The notes below the pieces were generated by a model that was not told the DNA's origin, did not search any database, and saw only the letters and a program-made list of their open reading frames with translations. From positions 1 through 9,822 of the forward strand of contig CAKZZK010000050.1 of the NCBI GenBank assembly GCA_937885235.1: a DNA stretch of 9,822 bases. The letters are read 5' to 3'. This stretch comes from an uncultured Treponema sp. GTDB lineage: Bacteria > Spirochaetota > Spirochaetia > Treponematales > Treponemataceae. Below, piece by piece: positions 7,796 to 9,822 of this stretch (positions are counted from its first letter, which is position 1; every line of letters begins with the position of its first letter). The position numbers and the translations under genes were made by a program.

Positions 7796-8548
7796 ATGCG
7801 CGACTGTTACAAAATCCTCGGCGTAAGCCGTACTGCCACAGCTGCGGAAATCCGCAGGGCATACCACAAGAAGGCGAAGCTCCTCCACCCCGACATTACC
7901 CATGCGGATTCCCATGCTTTCCGTGAGCTGGTGGAAGCCTATGAAACGCTTTCTGACATAAAGTCTCGCGCTCTTTTCGATGAATCATCAGCATTCCACT
8001 ATCATTGGGAACGCACCCACGTTGCCCACGAATGGGATTATCGGGAGTGGCTGCTTGCCCGCGAAGACGACGAAAGCCGCGCAAAACTCATCCTCTTTGA
8101 TCTGACGCACAACCGTGAGGACACGGCGGTCAGCGAGTTCAAGCGGATGAATATGAGCAGCACTAATTTCAGGCTTTCTTACTGGTTTACCCGCGAGGAC
8201 TTTATGGACTACGGCTTTATCCTTGCGGAAGAGCTGGTCATACGGCGGGAATTCTATGACGCGGTCATCCTGCTCGAGCAGATAATCAGGATGGAATACA
8301 GCTACAGGTACTTCAAGCTCTTTTTCCCAGAAGTGCTGTCCCTTGCACGGCATATCCTGCGCAATGATATAGAGGGAAAGATGAACGACGAGCTCGCCAT
8401 AGACGCATGGGAGCGCGCGCTTGACCTGCGCCTTGGCAAGAAGGACGATGTGTTCTTCCTGCAGAAGATGGCTGATGCCTATGAGCGCATGGGAGATGAG
8501 CGCACGGCAAAAATCTGCCGCGATGAGTCGCTGCGGCTGGCGTCTTGA
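7796..8548 (+). CDS. DnaJ-domain protein with C-terminal helical region (class C J-protein)
   Basis: The product has 250 residues. Residues 1-67 are a J domain (CYKILGVSRTATAAEIRRAY, HPD at 31-33, FRELVEAYETLSD), which stimulates the ATPase of a DnaK-type chaperone. There is no Gly/Phe stretch and no cysteine zinc finger, so this is not canonical DnaJ. Residues about 85-250 are helical, and the last 50 or so look like one or two TPR-like hairpins (DVFFLQKMADAYERMGDE), perhaps a client- or partner-binding part. I chose ATG 7796 because the J domain begins immediately there; the frame stays open back to 7679, but that stretch crosses the terminator. There is no signal peptide. The next gene follows after 24 bases and is likely cotranscribed. 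Confidence 0.87.
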   Translation: MRDCYKILGVSRTATAAEIRRAYHKKAKLLHPDITHADSHAFRELVEAYETLSDIKSRALFDESSAFHYHWERTHVAHEWDYREWLLAREDDESRAKLILFDLTHNREDTAVSEFKRMNMSSTNFRLSYWFTREDFMDYGFILAEELVIRREFYDAVILLEQIIRMEYSYRYFKLFFPEVLSLARHILRNDIEGKMNDELAIDAWERALDLRLGKKDDVFFLQKMADAYERMGDERTAKICRDESLRLAS

Positions 8549-8572
8549 GGATGTATACAAAGAGGTTTATAT

Positions 8573-9346
8573 ATGATCAGATTAAAAAATGACAAAGAAA
8601 TCGACGGCATCAGGAAGAGCTGCCACCTGCTTGCGGATTTGTTCAATGAAATCATCCCCAAGGTAAAGCCGGGAGTCACCACAAAGCAGATAGACGACTG
8701 GTGTGTGAACTTTATCCGCCGCTTTGGGGGCAGGCCCGCCTGGTATGCGGAAGGCTTTCCGGGCGCCGCGTGCATCAGCATCAACGAAGAGGTCATCCAC
8801 GGGGTGCCTTCCAAAAAGCGCGTGGTCAAGGACGGGGACTTGGTTTCCTTGGACATCGGCATTGATTTGGGTGGCTATATTTCAGACAGCACGCATACCG
8901 TCATGGTGGGCGGCGTAAAGAAGGAGCACCGGCAGCTTGTCGCCGCCACGCGCGAGGGCTTGCAGGCGGGCATCTTTGCCTGCACTGCGGGACACCGCAT
9001 AAGCGACATTTCAAACGCGGTCTACGAGGTCTGCAATAAGCAGCACGGCTACGGCGTGGTCTACGAGTACTGCGGTCACGGCGTTGGCCTTGACGTGCAC
9101 GAGGATCCCTCGGTGCCCAACGTGTGGAACGGCGGCGCAAATCCCCGCATTCAGGCCGGCATGGTGCTGGCCATTGAGCCCATGATCAACATCGGTACCG
9201 CCGACGTGGTGCTGGACGAGGACAACGGCTGGACGGTGCGCTCTGCCGACAACACCTGGAGCTGCCACGAGGAGCATACGGTTGCCGTTTTTGCCGACCA
9301 CACCGAGGTGCTTACCCAGTGCGACGGGCTGCCGGCCTGGGCATAA
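8573..9346 (+). CDS. map: Type I methionine aminopeptidase
   Basis: It removes the initiator methionine from new proteins in the cytoplasm. AGAGG at 8561-8565 is 7 bases before ATG 8573. All five metal ligands are present: Asp94 (LDIG), Asp105 (SDSTHT), His169 (GHGVG), Glu202 (IEPM) and Glu234 (EEHTV), matching Asp97, Asp108, His171, Glu204 and Glu235 of E. coli. His76 (IHGVPS) and His176 match the substrate-contacting His79 and His178. The 257-residue length is normal for the short bacterial form without a zinc-finger extension. The gene looks intact and functional. It follows the J-domain gene by 24 bases and probably shares its transcript. Confidence 0.96.
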   Translation: MIRLKNDKEIDGIRKSCHLLADLFNEIIPKVKPGVTTKQIDDWCVNFIRRFGGRPAWYAEGFPGAACISINEEVIHGVPSKKRVVKDGDLVSLDIGIDLGGYISDSTHTVMVGGVKKEHRQLVAATREGLQAGIFACTAGHRISDISNAVYEVCNKQHGYGVVYEYCGHGVGLDVHEDPSVPNVWNGGANPRIQAGMVLAIEPMINIGTADVVLDEDNGWTVRSADNTWSCHEEHTVAVFADHTEVLTQCDGLPAWA

Positions 9347-9419
9347 CAGGAAGTTATTGAGCCAACATTGATTTTTCTGTAACGGAGTGGGGGTATCTGG
9401 CGTTTCTTTAGTGTAAGGC

Positions 9420-9438
9420 GCCGGGAAAAATGCCCGGC
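9420..9438. other. Short G+C-rich hairpin upstream of the protease gene
   Basis: GCCGGG at 9420-9425 pairs with CCCGGC at 9433-9438 around a 7-base loop. No T run follows, so a terminator on the + strand is doubtful; it could instead shape the leader of the htrA-like message. The rest of the 135-base gap (9347-9481) shows no promoter I would trust. Confidence 0.35.
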
Positions 9439-9481
9439 AGACTTAAAAAATGCAGATACTGCCATTTCGGAGGTTTTTTAT

Positions 9482-9822
9482 ATGAAAACGTGGACAAAAC
9501 GTATTTTCGGTGCGGCAGCAGCCGGCGCTTTTGCCTTTGCCGCTATTTCTCTTTCATGCACAAAGACTGCGGTCAGTGGCACCGCTGATACAGCATTTGC
9601 TGATACCACCGCCCCTGCGGTCTCCATCCCGTCAAATGCCCTGAACACGCTTGAGGCCCTGCAGACTTCCTTCCGCTCTATTTCCAGCGGGGTTCTTCCT
9701 GCAGTGGTGGAAATCGACGTGACCGAGAAAAAGACCGTGCAGGCATCCCCCTTTGATGACCTTCCCTTCTTCTTCTTCGGCATGCCCAATCAGGGCGACA
9801 GCAGGGGCCAGATCGGAAGAGC
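9482..9822 (+). CDS. HtrA/DegP-like serine protease, 5' part only (runs off contig end)
   Basis: GGAGG at 9469-9473 is 8 bases before ATG 9482. The frame is open to the right edge, but the last 13 bases are adapter, so only 9482-9809 (about 109 residues) is genuine. Residues 1-25 are an export signal (KTWTKR, Ala-rich core, AISLS). Cys26 could be lipidated under the relaxed spirochaete lipobox (ISLSC), which would anchor the protein to a membrane. After a low-complexity Ala/Thr linker, residues about 57-80, ending in SSGVLPAVVEIDV, match the first strand of HtrA trypsin-like domains, and the segment with FFFFGMP at about 96-102 fits the loop after it. The catalytic His, Asp and Ser and the PDZ domains lie beyond the window. 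HtrA proteins degrade misfolded envelope proteins. The position after map supports the call. Confidence 0.75.
   Translation, partial: MKTWTKRIFGAAAAGAFAFAAISLSCTKTAVSGTADTAFADTTAPAVSIPSNALNTLEALQTSFRSISSGVLPAVVEIDVTEKKTVQASPFDDLPFFFFGMPNQGDSRGQIGR
9810..9822. other. Illumina adapter sequence at contig end (artefact)
   Basis: The final 13 bases, AGATCGGAAGAGC, are exactly the common Illumina TruSeq adapter start. The match sits at the very edge and replaces the expected continuation of the protease gene, so it is read-through contamination, not genomic DNA. Confidence 0.95.

Overview
The window looks like a piece of a fairly G+C-rich treponeme (Spirochaetes) genome, and it ends at the end of a draft contig. 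The assignment rests on the right-hand block: a J-domain protein, a type I methionine aminopeptidase and an HtrA-like protease in that order on one strand. I recall a similar order from Treponema pallidum, but I could not check it. All genes I accept lie on the + strand. The last 13 bases (9810-9822) are exactly the start of the common Illumina adapter, so the true sequence stops at 9809.

Layout. (1) 3-3292 is an accessory-looking block, very G+C-rich by eye. It holds the C-terminal part of a protein with a Gly/Ser linker and a carbohydrate-binding-like beta-sandwich, a 633-residue zinc-ribbon/membrane protein with a C-terminal SUMF1 (FGE-sulfatase) fold that lacks one of the two catalytic cysteines, a 15-codon mini-ORF with a good ribosome binding site, and a small exported beta-sandwich protein. 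(2) 3371-3857 is an OhrR-type MarR regulator. Its promoter and start codon are overlapped by a close match to the OhrR operator, which implies autoregulation. (3) 3931-7740 is a three-gene sugar operon: xylulokinase, a DUF4867 protein, and an L-fucose/arabinose isomerase-fold enzyme. It is closed by a perfect 12-bp terminator hairpin. (4) 7776-9809 is the J-domain protein, methionine aminopeptidase and 5' end of HtrA, concerned with protein folding, maturation and envelope quality control.

How the genes fit together. The isomerase probably converts an aldose to a ketose that the kinase then phosphorylates. The DUF4867 protein is encoded between them and is probably an accessory enzyme of the same route; its reaction is unknown. 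No transporter, aldolase or pathway-specific regulator is visible. The left block looks like cell-surface or envelope accessory genes of unknown role. The regulator between the blocks carries the OhrR peroxide-sensing cysteine, but no ohr peroxidase gene is present.

I saw no RNA genes, CRISPR arrays, insertion sequences or attachment sites. No gene-free stretch exceeds 300 bases. The best candidates for undescribed biology are the DUF4867-containing sugar operon and the unusual zinc-ribbon/SUMF1-like membrane protein. Neither can be called a new system from this window alone.
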